Source of the DNA: Wolinella sp052173415
GTDB lineage: Bacteria; Campylobacterota; Campylobacteria; Campylobacterales; Helicobacteraceae
Direction: 5' to 3'
Assembly (NCBI GenBank): GCA_052173415.1
Contig: JBQMYQ010000021.1
Span: 1 to 28,017 of the forward strand
Length of the DNA: 28,017 nt
In this document: positions 7,596 through 15,144 of the stretch, in pieces
How the letters are laid out: every line of letters begins with the position of its first letter
Numbering within the stretch: position 1 is the stretch's first letter
Position numbers and translations under genes: made by a program
The notes under the pieces: generated by a model
The model's input: the letters and a program-made list of their open reading frames with translations, nothing else
What the model was told of the DNA's origin: nothing
The model's database searches: none

Positions 7596-7614
7596 GCTTC
7601 TTTTATGCTCTAAC

Positions 7615-7639
7615 CCCGCGAGTAAGTCGCTCGCGCGGG
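7615..7639 (+). terminator. Hairpin downstream of the small Cys/Lys repeat gene
   Basis: CCCGCGAG (7615-7622) pairs with CTCGCGCGGG (7630-7639), with a two-base bulge, 20 bases after the stop codon. Only a weak pyrimidine-rich stretch follows. Confidence 0.5.
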
Positions 7640-7870
7640 AATCTCTTGCTATCCTTCTCTCCAAAATTCCTTTTCTTTCAAGCTTGTGCTGAATTCACAG
7701 TTCTATACGAAGTATTGTCGTTACTTTTTAGAGAGATAAGAGCGCCTTATTTTAGCTAAATATTCTTAAAATTTGAATTGTGAAGAAACATAAGAATAAC
7801 ACAAGTTTGCATTTTAGATCAAAGCAGTCAAGAATCGCTCCGAATTCTCAAGAATGTAAGCAGGGGGTAT
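7640..7870. other. Intergenic region with no recognisable gene
   Basis: About 230 AT-rich bases between the hairpin of the small peptide gene and the ribosome-binding site (AGGGGG, 7863-7868) of the decayed outer-membrane protein gene. I see no open frame of interest, RNA gene or clear promoter. Confidence 0.5.
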
Positions 7871-8398
7871 ATGAAATTAAAAAAAGTTTGCTTTTAGCAC
7901 TTTGTTAATAAGCTTGCTAATGGCGAGTGAGAGCTGGTTTTTGCGGGAATCGAGGGAGGATTGCGGATTCGCAAGTCGATCTTGCGACGGAGTTTTTGTC
8001 TTTCATCGACCCAAATCCGCACAATCCCAGAAAGAGAACAACAACTTACGAAATCAGCGCAGGATACCGCATGGCAGATGCTCATCGGGCCTATCTTGGG
8101 TATTACGGCTCTAAAAGACTCCTGGAGATACGATCTCTCTCTGTGTGTGTGAAAGTCATCGGATATGATTGCGCGTCAAGCTTTTGCGGGGAGGACGTCG
8201 ATTGCTTCGGATGTGGGGATGACGTGGGGCGTGAAGCTCGGAGGAATCTATGAAATTAGCGCGCGGCACGAGCTTGATTTTGGCTAGAGATATGACCACT
8301 GAATATGAGCAAGTTTGTCCGCACCTCGGGCAAGGTGGGTCGATGGCACGCTTATACCGAGAAACAACACGCTTTTTGTTGACTACAATTATCGATTC
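7871..8398 (+). pseudogene. Outer-membrane beta-barrel protein gene, frameshifted and interrupted by stops
   Basis: Beginning at ATG 7871 after AGGGGG, the reading MKLKKVCF continues, after a one-base shift, as a signal-peptide core (LLISLLMASES). Two further shifts lead to YEISAGYRMADAHRAYLG (from 8047), then KDSWRYDLSL, then VKLGGIYEISARHELDFG (8231-8284), an in-frame TAG at 8285 and two more stops. The same frame finally reads NNTLFVDYNYRF, ending at 8398. Alternating hydrophobic residues, repeated aromatic strands and a last strand ending in YRF are typical of bacterial outer-membrane barrels, and the size (about 175 residues) fits a small Helicobacter-type barrel. At least three frameshifts and three stops make it non-functional in this strain. 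Confidence 0.65.
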
Positions 8399-8405
8399 CG
8401 AGATT

Positions 8406-9476
8406 CTAGCAGTTTTGTCCCAGCGCAAATTCCCAAAAGGGAATCGCCACATAAGGTGTGCCGAGGTTTTCGCCCATTTGGGAGAATCCCAGCGTGATAA
8501 TGGTGAAGGAATCGAGAAGTTCCCGCTCTTTGTGGATTTTCTCTAGGCGAGCTTCAAGACTCTCAAGTGTGCAAAAAGGCATCACTAGCACGCCTTTAGC
8601 CCTGCTTGGCAAGATAAAATCGACCCTGTCTGTGTAAAAAAGCGTTTCGTTTTCTTTAAGCAATTCTAAAAAGAGCAGATTCTCCATTAAAGCTCCAAAA
8701 TTGCGCTCGTAACTTAGGGCGTTTGCCAAAGTAAAATCCCAAAAAAATAACTTTTTGGGCGCACTGGATTGCTCAAATTTTTCGACTAGCTGGAGGATTC
8801 CTCGCACACGATAATCGCTAATTGTGGCATAAATCCGATCTTTTGAGAGTTGAAGCCTCTTTTTTAGGTGCGTGTAAAGCTGATTGGTCGTGATTTTTTG
8901 CCCCATGTGCGCAAGCAGCCCATGAAGCAAAGCAAGCTCGGATTCATCACTGCACAAAAGGCGTAAAATCTCCTGTTTGCGGGCACTTTTACGGGAATCC
9001 TCGCTAAGTGAAATCTCAGGGAGCGAGCCATCTTTCAAAAAGGCGTTAAAGAGATGGCGCACGTTTTGATGACGCTTATCAAAGCTCCAATATTCCTCAA
9101 AATCAAGTCCGCGCAAGGAGAGATTTTCATAGCCCTGAGCCTCAAGCCTCGTCTCGCTCACAAGCAGGATTGTTTCCACATTGGGTGGCGGGAAGCTCGG
9201 TGTGTAGCCATCAATGGCGATTGCCTCAATCTCCTTATCGCGACAGAATCGCTCTATATTTGCCACAATAGCGGGAATCGCGCTATCGATTCTTGGATCT
9301 TTAAGGTTTAGGTAAAGGGGGCGATTGAAATTTTGAAGATAGCTTTTTGCTAGCGAGCTTTTCCCTACTTTTGGCGCACCATAGAGGATCGTTTTCTTGC
9401 TGTTAATTTCGAGTTTCCTAGCGGAAAACCGGGGCAGATTCTTGGATTTTTCAAATAGGTGCTCTAAGATTTCCAC
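8406..9476 (-). CDS. P-loop ATPase, AAA/DUF4143-like
   Basis: A 356-residue protein of unknown role. Walker A is GAPKVGKSS (residues 34-42) and a candidate Walker B-like strand is IEAIAIDGY near 83-91. The middle part (about 185-235) looks like a winged-helix region, and the C-terminal third with LLFLELLKENE and FYTDRVDFILPS resembles the nuclease-like domain of DUF4143-type ATPases. It starts at GTG with AAAGGA upstream. H. pylori carries an ATP-binding protein of this kind directly upstream of rpsJ, the same position as here. It is divergent from the ribosomal operon and convergent with the barrel pseudogene. Confidence 0.75.
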   Translation of the reverse strand: MEILEHLFEKSKNLPRFSARKLEINSKKTILYGAPKVGKSSLAKSYLQNFNRPLYLNLKDPRIDSAIPAIVANIERFCRDKEIEAIAIDGYTPSFPPPNVETILLVSETRLEAQGYENLSLRGLDFEEYWSFDKRHQNVRHLFNAFLKDGSLPEISLSEDSRKSARKQEILRLLCSDESELALLHGLLAHMGQKITTNQLYTHLKKRLQLSKDRIYATISDYRVRGILQLVEKFEQSSAPKKLFFWDFTLANALSYERNFGALMENLLFLELLKENETLFYTDRVDFILPSRAKGVLVMPFCTLESLEARLEKIHKERELLDSFTIITLGFSQMGENLGTPYVAIPFWEFALGQNC

Positions 9477-9518
9477 GGTATTCCTTTGTCTGTGCGGGTA
9501 AGTGATGTGCAGAATCGT

Positions 9519-9524
9519 AGTATA
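9519..9524 (-). promoter_or_regulatory. Predicted -10 box of the ATPase gene
   Basis: TATACT on the minus strand, about 42 bases before the GTG start. A perfect 7-bp inverted repeat lies immediately upstream of it at 9525-9541. Confidence 0.45.
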
Positions 9525-9541
9525 TTCCTTTCAAAAAGGAA
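9525..9541. repeat. Perfect inverted repeat between divergent promoters
   Basis: TTCCTTT, three-base spacer, AAAGGAA. It abuts the predicted -10 of the ATPase gene, where a repressor could act. It may also be fortuitous in an AT-rich gap. Confidence 0.5.
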
Positions 9542-9592
9542 ATAAATTTTGTATGAAAATCTACAAAATCCCTAAAAATAGCCATTTTCCTA

Positions 9593-9622
9593 TTGACGAA
9601 TAGCAATCAATTGGAATATAAT
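9593..9622 (+). promoter_or_regulatory. Promoter of the S10-spc-alpha superoperon
   Basis: TTGACG (9593-9598) and TATAAT (9617-9622) are separated by 18 bases. It is the best sigma-70 promoter match in the window, 57 bases before the rpsJ start. Confidence 0.8.
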
Positions 9623-9640
9623 TCCGCCTTTCACAAAATA

Positions 9641-9667
9641 CACCAAAATCGCTTTGGTGAGTTCTTT
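9641..9667 (+). promoter_or_regulatory. Leader hairpin with U-rich tail before rpsJ
   Basis: CACCAAA (9641-9647) pairs perfectly with TTTGGTG (9653-9659) around a five-base loop, followed by AGTTCTTTT. The leader from the predicted transcription start is only about 50 bases, so this hairpin occupies much of it. It could attenuate transcription or be a protein-binding site; no regulatory protein is implied by sequence alone. Confidence 0.5.
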
Positions 9668-9679
9668 TAAGGAAAAAAA

Positions 9680-9982
9680 ATGGAAAAAATTCGACTTAAG
9701 CTCAAAGCTTATGATCATCGGGTTCTTGATCGATCTGTCATCTCTATCGTAGAGGCTGTGAAGCGCACTGGCTCAGAGATACGAGGTCCTATTCCTCTCC
9801 CCACTAAGAAGAGGCGATACACTGTCCTTCGATCTCCACACATTAATAAAGATGCGCGAGAGCAGTTTGAGATTCGTGTGCATAGTCGAATTATTGACAT
9901 TGTCTCAGCAACGTCAGAGACAGTGGATAGCCTGATGAAACTAGATCTTGCGCCTGAGGTTGATGTTGAAGTTAGGTCTATG
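9680..9982 (+). CDS. rpsJ: Ribosomal protein S10
   Basis: Component of the 30S head and, in other bacteria, of transcription antitermination complexes as NusE. The track of residues KIRLKLKAYDHRVLD at the N-terminus and PLPTKKRRYTVLRSPHINKD in the middle are family hallmarks, and the length of about 100 residues is standard. It is preceded by AAGGA and is the first gene of the ribosomal superoperon. The open frame closes with TAA at 9989-9991, leaving a short gap to rplC. Confidence 0.97.
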
Positions 9983-10009
9983 GATAAGTAAGGCAAAAGG
10001 AAGAGCAAT

Positions 10010-10588
10010 ATGGAATTTTTAGTAGAAAAAATTGGCATGAGCCGAACCATCTCTGCCCCTAGCATGCCGGTGACGTTGGTAAAGGTCAAGGACGCCAAAG
10101 TTTGCCAAATCCTAGAAAGTGGCAAAGCTCTTGTGGCGTATTCGCAGGGCAAAGAGCTGAACAAGGCGATTGCAGGGCAGCAGAAGAAATATAATCTAAG
10201 CAAAGAGTTTAATCGATTTGCCACATTAGAGGTTGCAAACGCTGAAGCGGGCGATCAGGATACTGCTCCATTAGGTAGCGCAACGCGCGTAAAAGTGTCG
10301 TTTAATACCAAAGGTAGAGGCTTTAGTGGTGTTATGAAGCGATGGAATTTTGGTGGCGGTCCTAACGCGCATGGGCATCGATTCCACAGAAGAACCGGCT
10401 CTATCGGGAATCGAGAGTGGCCTGGACGCGTCCAACCCGGGAAAAAGATGGCGGGTCAGTATGGAAATGAGAAGGTTAGCGTGCAAAATGAGGTTGTCTC
10501 ATTTGATGCAGAGAATAAAATTCTCGTCCTCAAAGGCTCAGTGCCCGGGTTTAATGGTGCACTAGGAAGAATAAAGGTGGTGAAATGA
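10010..10588 (+). CDS. rplC: Ribosomal protein L3
   Basis: Large-subunit protein reaching towards the peptidyl transferase centre. The 192-residue sequence contains the extended loop block RWNFGGGPNAHGHRFHRRTG followed by GSIGNREWPGRV and KMAGQYG, all diagnostic. The N-terminus (MEFLVEKIGMSR) keeps the usual EKIGMSR motif. AAAGGAAGAG precedes the ATG. The stop overlaps the rplD start (ATGA), so the two are translationally coupled. Confidence 0.97.
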   Translation: MEFLVEKIGMSRTISAPSMPVTLVKVKDAKVCQILESGKALVAYSQGKELNKAIAGQQKKYNLSKEFNRFATLEVANAEAGDQDTAPLGSATRVKVSFNTKGRGFSGVMKRWNFGGGPNAHGHRFHRRTGSIGNREWPGRVQPGKKMAGQYGNEKVSVQNEVVSFDAENKILVLKGSVPGFNGALGRIKVVK

Positions 10589-11199
10589 GCAAGGCAATCA
10601 TTCTAAATAGTGAGCTACAAAAAAGTGGCGAAGTGGCTCTTCCTGAGCGTTTCAAAGAGATACACTCTCACAACCTTTACCTATACGTGAAGTCCTATTT
10701 AGCCGCTTTGCGCGCAAACAGTGCGAAGGTTAAGAATCGGGGCGAAGTGAGTGGCGGAGGCAAGAAGCCATGGAGCCAGAAGGGCGGCGGTCGAGCTAGG
10801 GCAGGGAGCATTACTTCGCCGGTGTTTGTAGGCGGGGGTGTCGCTCATGGTCCGAGCAATAATCGCAACTACAATCTGAAAGTCAATAAAAAGCAAAAGA
10901 AGCTCGCGCTCCAGTATGCGCTCGCAGAGAAAGCCGAGCAGGGCAAGCTCTATGTCATCGATTCCCTACAAGTGGATAGTGGCAAGACAAAAGACGCATA
11001 CGCGATGTTTAAGGCGCTCAATGAGCGAAACACGCTTTTTGTCGCGCAGATTAGCGATGAGAGGACATTTTTGGCATTTAGGAATCTTAAAGAGTGCTAT
11101 TTGGCTGACGCCAACGAGCTTAACGCTTACTTGGTCGCGGCGTTTCGATCGGTAGTGATTGAAAAATCACTCTTTGATGAGATTACAAAAGAGGGTTAA
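10585..11199 (+). CDS. rplD: Ribosomal protein L4
   Basis: Large-subunit protein lining the exit tunnel; in E. coli it also represses its own operon, but no matching S10 leader structure of that type is evident here. The 204-residue product has the tunnel loop RGEVSGGGKKPWSQKGGGRA followed by GSITSPVFVGGGVAHGP, unmistakable for L4. It starts inside the rplC stop codon (ATGA). Confidence 0.97.
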   Translation: MSKAIILNSELQKSGEVALPERFKEIHSHNLYLYVKSYLAALRANSAKVKNRGEVSGGGKKPWSQKGGGRARAGSITSPVFVGGGVAHGPSNNRNYNLKVNKKQKKLALQYALAEKAEQGKLYVIDSLQVDSGKTKDAYAMFKALNERNTLFVAQISDERTFLAFRNLKECYLADANELNAYLVAAFRSVVIEKSLFDEITKEG

Positions 11200-11201
11200 T
11201 C

Positions 11202-11483
11202 ATGGCGGATATCACTGATATTAAATCTATTATGTATACGGAGAAGTCGCTTCAAATCCAAGAGAGTGGCGTGATCGTGGTGCAAACTTCCCCGAAGGTC
11301 AGCAAGAATCAGCTAAAGGCGGTATTTAAAGAGTATTTTGGAGTTACCCCTTTGAAGGTGAATTCGCTCAGACAAGAGGGCAAAACGAAGCGATTCCGAG
11401 GGATTGAGGGGAAAAGGGCTTCGTTTAAGAAGTTTTACGTGAAGTTGCCTGAGGGCGCAAAAATCGAATCGCTCGCGGTGTAA
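11202..11483 (+). CDS. rplW: Ribosomal protein L23
   Basis: Located at the tunnel exit, where trigger factor and SRP dock in other bacteria. The 93-residue sequence begins with ITDIKSIMYTEKS, the usual helix with T-E-K, and contains KNQLKAVFKEYFGVTPLKVN. It follows rplD by two bases after GAGGG and precedes rplB. Confidence 0.96.
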   Translation: MADITDIKSIMYTEKSLQIQESGVIVVQTSPKVSKNQLKAVFKEYFGVTPLKVNSLRQEGKTKRFRGIEGKRASFKKFYVKLPEGAKIESLAV

Positions 11484-11495
11484 GGAGAAGAGAAA

Positions 11496-12323
11496 ATGGC
11501 AATTAAAACCTATAAACCATATACACCTAGTCGCAGGTCAATGTCTGGGCTAAGCTCTAATGACATCACGGCGAAGTCAAGCGTGCGAAGCCTGCTCATT
11601 AAGCTCCCTACGACGGCTGGACGGAACAATAATGGTCGCATTACTAGTCGGCACAGAGAGGGCGGGGTGAAGAAGCTTTATCGCGTGATTGATTTCAAAC
11701 GCAATAAGTTCGGAATCGAGGGGCGAGTTACGGCGATTGAGTATGATCCGTATCGAAACTGCCGTATCGCGCTTATTACCTATAAAGACGGCGAGAAGCG
11801 ATACATTTTGCAACCCGATGGGCTTTCCGTGGGGCATGTGATTATCTCTGCCGAGGGTGGTTTGGATATTAAAAACGGTTATGCGATGAAGCTAAAGAGT
11901 ATTCCGATCGGAACGATTGTGCATAACATTGAGCTCCATCCTGGTGCGGGCGGTCAGCTCGCTAGGAGCGCGGGTGCATCCGCCCAGATCATGGGACGCG
12001 AGGGCAAATACACCATCATTAGAATGCCTAGCGGTGAGATGAGGTATATCCTTGAGGAGTGCATGGCAACGATCGGGACGATCGGGAATGCGGATTTTGC
12101 GAACATCTCTATCGGTAAGGCGGGCAGGAATCGATACCGAGGAATCCGTCCGCAAACACGTGGTGCGGCAATGAACCCGGTTGATCACCCACACGGTGGT
12201 GGTGAAGGTAAAACGGGCTCAAGCGGACATCCCGTATCGCCATGGGGTATGCCAGCGAAAGGCTTTAAGACTAGAAAGAAAAAGGCTAGCGATAAGCTCA
12301 TCATTTCAAGAAGAAAAAAATAA
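11496..12323 (+). CDS. rplB: Ribosomal protein L2
   Basis: Core large-subunit protein needed for subunit association and peptidyl transfer. Family landmarks include GRNNNGRITSRHREGG near residue 42, LHPGAGGQLARSAGA near 146, and the C-terminal MNPVDHPHGGGEGKTGSSGH containing the conserved histidine segment. The length of 275 residues is standard. It has AAGGAGAAG before its ATG. Confidence 0.98.
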   Translation: MAIKTYKPYTPSRRSMSGLSSNDITAKSSVRSLLIKLPTTAGRNNNGRITSRHREGGVKKLYRVIDFKRNKFGIEGRVTAIEYDPYRNCRIALITYKDGEKRYILQPDGLSVGHVIISAEGGLDIKNGYAMKLKSIPIGTIVHNIELHPGAGGQLARSAGASAQIMGREGKYTIIRMPSGEMRYILEECMATIGTIGNADFANISIGKAGRNRYRGIRPQTRGAAMNPVDHPHGGGEGKTGSSGHPVSPWGMPAKGFKTRKKKASDKLIISRRKK

Positions 12324-12337
12324 GAGGGTAGCGTAGC

Positions 12338-12619
12338 ATGTCTAGATCAATTAAAAAAGGTCCATTTACCGACGATCACTTGATGAAAAAAGTGCTCAAA
12401 AGTAAAGCAACAAAGGACAATAAACCTATCAAGACTTGGTCACGACGCAGCACAATCGTGCCTGACATGATCGGTCTTACATTTAACGTGCATAACGGCA
12501 GAGCTTTTGTCCCTGTCTATATTACTGAGAATCACGTCGGATACAAATTGGGCGAATTTGCCCCCACAAGAACCTTCAAAGGACACAAGGGCAGTGTCCA
12601 GAAGAAGATCGGTAAGTAA
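12338..12619 (+). CDS. rpsS: Ribosomal protein S19
   Basis: Protein of the 30S head that contacts the A-site finger of the large subunit. MSRSIKKGPF at the start and KTWSRRSTIVPDMIGLTFNV in the middle are diagnostic. It has 93 residues with the usual GHKG segment near the C-terminus. GAGGGTAGC lies upstream, and rplV follows after nine bases containing GGAGG. Confidence 0.97.
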   Translation: MSRSIKKGPFTDDHLMKKVLKSKATKDNKPIKTWSRRSTIVPDMIGLTFNVHNGRAFVPVYITENHVGYKLGEFAPTRTFKGHKGSVQKKIGK

Positions 12620-12628
12620 GGAGGGATC

Positions 12629-12958
12629 ATGAGTAAAGCACTATTACGATATATCAGACTCTCGCCTACTAAAGCCAGACTGGTAGCCCGTGAGGTTCAG
12701 GGAATGAATGCTGAGGTAGCGATCGCGTCTTTGGAATTTATGCCCAACAAAGCCGCCAAAGTGATTTCCAAAGTGATCGCTTCTGCGCTTGCAAATAGCG
12801 GAATGGGTGCGGAAAATGCAGTCATCAAGTCTTGCAGAGTGGATGCTGGTCCCGTGTTGCGAAGATTTGCTCCTAGAGCTAGGGGGCGAGCCACTCCGAT
12901 TCGCAAGCCTACTTCCCATGTATTCGTGGAAGTCGTAGAACAAAGTAAGGATAAATAG
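12629..12958 (+). CDS. rplV: Ribosomal protein L22
   Basis: Exit-tunnel protein whose beta-hairpin contacts macrolide and nascent-chain positions. The 109-residue sequence shows RYIRLSPTKARLVAREVQG at the N-terminus and RFAPRARGRATPIRKPTSH in the hairpin loop. No insertion or deletion of the type linked to macrolide resistance is obvious. GGAGGGATC precedes the ATG, and the stop nearly touches rpsC. Confidence 0.97.
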   Translation: MSKALLRYIRLSPTKARLVAREVQGMNAEVAIASLEFMPNKAAKVISKVIASALANSGMGAENAVIKSCRVDAGPVLRRFAPRARGRATPIRKPTSHVFVEVVEQSKDK

Positions 12959-12959
12959 C

Positions 12960-13670
12960 ATGGGTCAAAAAGTTAATCCTATCGGTCTTAGACTAGGTAT
13001 CAATAGAAATTGGGCTTCACGATGGTTTCCAAACTCTGAAACTACTCCGGTAAATATCAATGAGGATCACAAAATCCGACGATTCCTTAAAAAAGAGCTT
13101 TATTATGCGGGTGTGAGTGAGATTATCATTGAGCGAACGGCTAAGAAGATCCGCGTAACGGTCGTGGCAGCTCGTCCGGGAATTATTATCGGCAAGAAGG
13201 GCGCGGATATTGAGAAGCTCAAAGATGCACTCAAAAAGATTGTCGATAAAGAGATTTCCATTAATATTAAAGAGGTCAAGCGACCTCAAGCCAACGCACA
13301 ATTGGCGGCTGAGAATATCACTATGCAGCTTGAGCGACGTGTAGCTTTTAGGCGCGCGATGAAGAAAGTCATGCAAGCGGCGATGAAATCAGGCGCGAAA
13401 GGGATCAAAATCAAGGTCTCAGGGCGACTCGCAGGAGCTGAGATGGCAAGGACAGAGTGGTATATGGAGGGACGTGTGCCACTTCATACATTGCGAGCGA
13501 AGATCGATTATGGCTTTGCAGAGGCGATGACTACGTATGGAATTATCGGTGCGAAGGTTTGGATTTTTAAAGGCGAAGTTTTGCAGAAGGGAATCCAACC
13601 CGAGAAAAAAGAGGAGACTTCGGCAAAAGAGAAAGAGCCCGCTCGAGGCACACGAAGAAGGAGGCAATAA
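12960..13670 (+). CDS. rpsC: Ribosomal protein S3
   Basis: Part of the mRNA entry channel of the 30S subunit. The 236-residue protein starts MGQKVNPIGLRLGINR, carries a KH domain with ARPGIIIGKKGADIEKL near residues 71-87, and the block GRLAGAEMARTEWYMEGRVP near 159-178. The last 25 residues are a highly charged Lys/Glu/Arg tail, common and variable in this family. It begins one base after the rplV stop. Confidence 0.97.
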   Translation: MGQKVNPIGLRLGINRNWASRWFPNSETTPVNINEDHKIRRFLKKELYYAGVSEIIIERTAKKIRVTVVAARPGIIIGKKGADIEKLKDALKKIVDKEISINIKEVKRPQANAQLAAENITMQLERRVAFRRAMKKVMQAAMKSGAKGIKIKVSGRLAGAEMARTEWYMEGRVPLHTLRAKIDYGFAEAMTTYGIIGAKVWIFKGEVLQKGIQPEKKEETSAKEKEPARGTRRRRQ

Positions 13671-13673
13671 GTT

Positions 13674-14099
13674 ATGTTAATGCCAAAACGAACTAAATAT
13701 AGAAAGCAGATGAAGGGCAGGAATCGGGGGAAATCTTTCCGCGGTAATGCCCTTTCTTTCGGCGATATAGGAATCAAGGCCTTAGAGCATGGGCGGATCG
13801 ATTCTAGGCAGATTGAGGCAGCGAGAATCGCGATGAGCAGACATACCAAAAGGGTGGGCAAGATTTGGATTCGCGTGTTTCCCGATAAGCCTTTAACTGC
13901 AAAGCCACTTGAAACTCGTATGGGTAAAGGTAAGGGCTCTGTGGATAAATGGGTAATGAATATCCAGCCGGGGCGCATGATCTATGAATTAGCGGGAATC
14001 GATGTAGAGCTTGCTCGTGAGGCGCTAACACTCGCGCAGAGTAAGCTCCCTTTCAAAACCAAAATCGTAACCAGTGAGAGTGAAAATGAAATTTACTGA
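13674..14099 (+). CDS. rplP: Ribosomal protein L16
   Basis: Large-subunit protein near the A-site tRNA. The start MLMPKRTKYRKQMKGRNRG matches the family N-terminus, so ATG 13674 is preferred over ATG 13680; AAGGAGGC lies just upstream. RVFPDKPLTAKPLETRMGKG is diagnostic, and the region holding the arginine hydroxylated in E. coli L16 is present. The last 14 bases overlap the start of rpmC. Confidence 0.97.
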   Translation: MLMPKRTKYRKQMKGRNRGKSFRGNALSFGDIGIKALEHGRIDSRQIEAARIAMSRHTKRVGKIWIRVFPDKPLTAKPLETRMGKGKGSVDKWVMNIQPGRMIYELAGIDVELAREALTLAQSKLPFKTKIVTSESENEIY

Positions 14100-14274
14100 G
14101 ATTAAAGATCAAGAGGTAGCAGCGTTGCAGAAGTTGCTTAAGGAGAAGAGGTCGTTGCTCTTTGAGCTTAAACTTAAGCTCAAAACTATGCAGCTTAGTA
14201 ATCCCAATGAGATTAAGGTCGTCCGCAAGGATATCGCCAGAATCAACACGGCTCTTGCGGCGAAAGAGGGTTAA
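14086..14274 (+). CDS. rpmC: Ribosomal protein L29
   Basis: Small helical protein at the tunnel exit, 62 residues. I start it at ATG 14086 (MKFTEIKDQEV), matching the H. pylori protein; an upstream in-frame GTG at 14074 would add four residues. The helix pair with LFELKLKLKTMQLSNPNEIK is typical. It starts inside the end of rplP. Confidence 0.93.
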   Translation: MKFTEIKDQEVAALQKLLKEKRSLLFELKLKLKTMQLSNPNEIKVVRKDIARINTALAAKEG

Positions 14275-14276
14275 TC

Positions 14277-14543
14277 ATGAATACAGAACAAGCACACAAA
14301 AGGATAATCCAAGGCAGGGTCGTCTCCAAAGCGGGCGATAAAAGTGCGACGATTCTTGTTGAGAGGAGGGTCATTCACCCTAGGTATCGCAAGATTGTTA
14401 AGAGATTTAAGAAATACATCGTGCATGATGAGAATAACGCAGTTAAAGTGGGAGATGTGATTGAGGCAATCGAGTGTCGTCCCATCTCTAAGCGAAAAGC
14501 TTTCAATTTGCACAAAGTCCTTTTGGTAGGAGTTGAAGCATGA
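14277..14543 (+). CDS. rpsQ: Ribosomal protein S17
   Basis: Primary 16S-binding protein with an OB fold, 88 residues. GRVVSKAGDKSATILVERR and HPRYRKIVKRFKKYIVHDE are the signature strands. The N-terminus carries a few extra residues before the core. It starts two bases after rpmC and its stop overlaps the rplN start (ATGA). Confidence 0.96.
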   Translation: MNTEQAHKRIIQGRVVSKAGDKSATILVERRVIHPRYRKIVKRFKKYIVHDENNAVKVGDVIEAIECRPISKRKAFNLHKVLLVGVEA

Positions 14544-14908
14544 TTCAGAGTTTTACAAGATTGACGGTCGCTGATAACAGTGGCGCGAAAGAGGTGATGT
14601 GCATTAAGGTTCTCGGCGGAAGCAAGAGACGATATGCCACCATCGGCGATGTGATTGTGGCTTCGGTTAAGAAAGCTCTCCCAAATGGGAAGATCAAAAA
14701 AGGTCAAGTTGTCAAGGCAGTTGTTGTTCGCACAAAAAAAGAGATCCATCGAGGAAATGGCTCGCTTATTCGCTTTGATGATAATGCAGCCGTGATTTTA
14801 GACAGCAAGCGAGAACCGATTGGCACGCGTATTTTCGGTCCCGTGGGGCGGGAAGTGCGATATGCCAATTTTATGAAAATCGTCTCTCTTGCACCGGAGG
14901 TGCTCTAA
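14540..14908 (+). CDS. rplN: Ribosomal protein L14
   Basis: Large-subunit interface protein, 122 residues, the universal bacterial length. MIQSFTRLTVADNSGAKEVM and GNGSLIRFDDNAAVILDSK together with GTRIFGPVGRE are diagnostic. It starts within the rpsQ stop and ends with TAATG shared with rplX, giving strict translational coupling on both sides. Confidence 0.98.
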   Translation: MIQSFTRLTVADNSGAKEVMCIKVLGGSKRRYATIGDVIVASVKKALPNGKIKKGQVVKAVVVRTKKEIHRGNGSLIRFDDNAAVILDSKREPIGTRIFGPVGREVRYANFMKIVSLAPEVL

Positions 14909-15138
14909 TGGTTAAGTTTAAGATTAAAAAGGGCGATCAGGTTCAAGTGATTGCCGGAGATGATAAAGGGAAGGTTGCGGAGGTTCTTCGCGTTTTACCT
15001 AAAAGCTCGCAAGTTATTGTGGCGGGTTGTAAAATGGTCAAAAAGAGCGTGAAAACTAGTGAGCAAAACCCCAAAGGTGGCTTTGTTAGCAAAGAGATGC
15101 CCATGCACATCTCTAATGTCAAGAAAGTGGAGGCGTAG
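14908..15138 (+). CDS. rplX: Ribosomal protein L24
   Basis: Assembly initiator of the large subunit, 76 residues with a KOW motif: KKGDQVQVIAGDDKGKVAEV near residues 8-27. It is somewhat shorter than the E. coli protein, with a compact C-terminus, as in related species. Its ATG shares one base with the rplN stop. Confidence 0.95.
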   Translation: MVKFKIKKGDQVQVIAGDDKGKVAEVLRVLPKSSQVIVAGCKMVKKSVKTSEQNPKGGFVSKEMPMHISNVKKVEA

Positions 15139-15144
15139 GAATCC

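Noticed and set aside
8264..8276. GGCAC-TTGA pattern resembling a sigma-54 promoter
   Set aside because: It lies inside a beta-strand coding segment of the pseudogene, lacks the TTGC half, and has no gene suitably placed downstream.
8250..8546. Plus-strand 98-codon frame between the barrel remnant and the ATPase
   Set aside because: It overlaps the 3' end of the ATPase gene antisense and is out of frame with the barrel strands, which better explain the first part.
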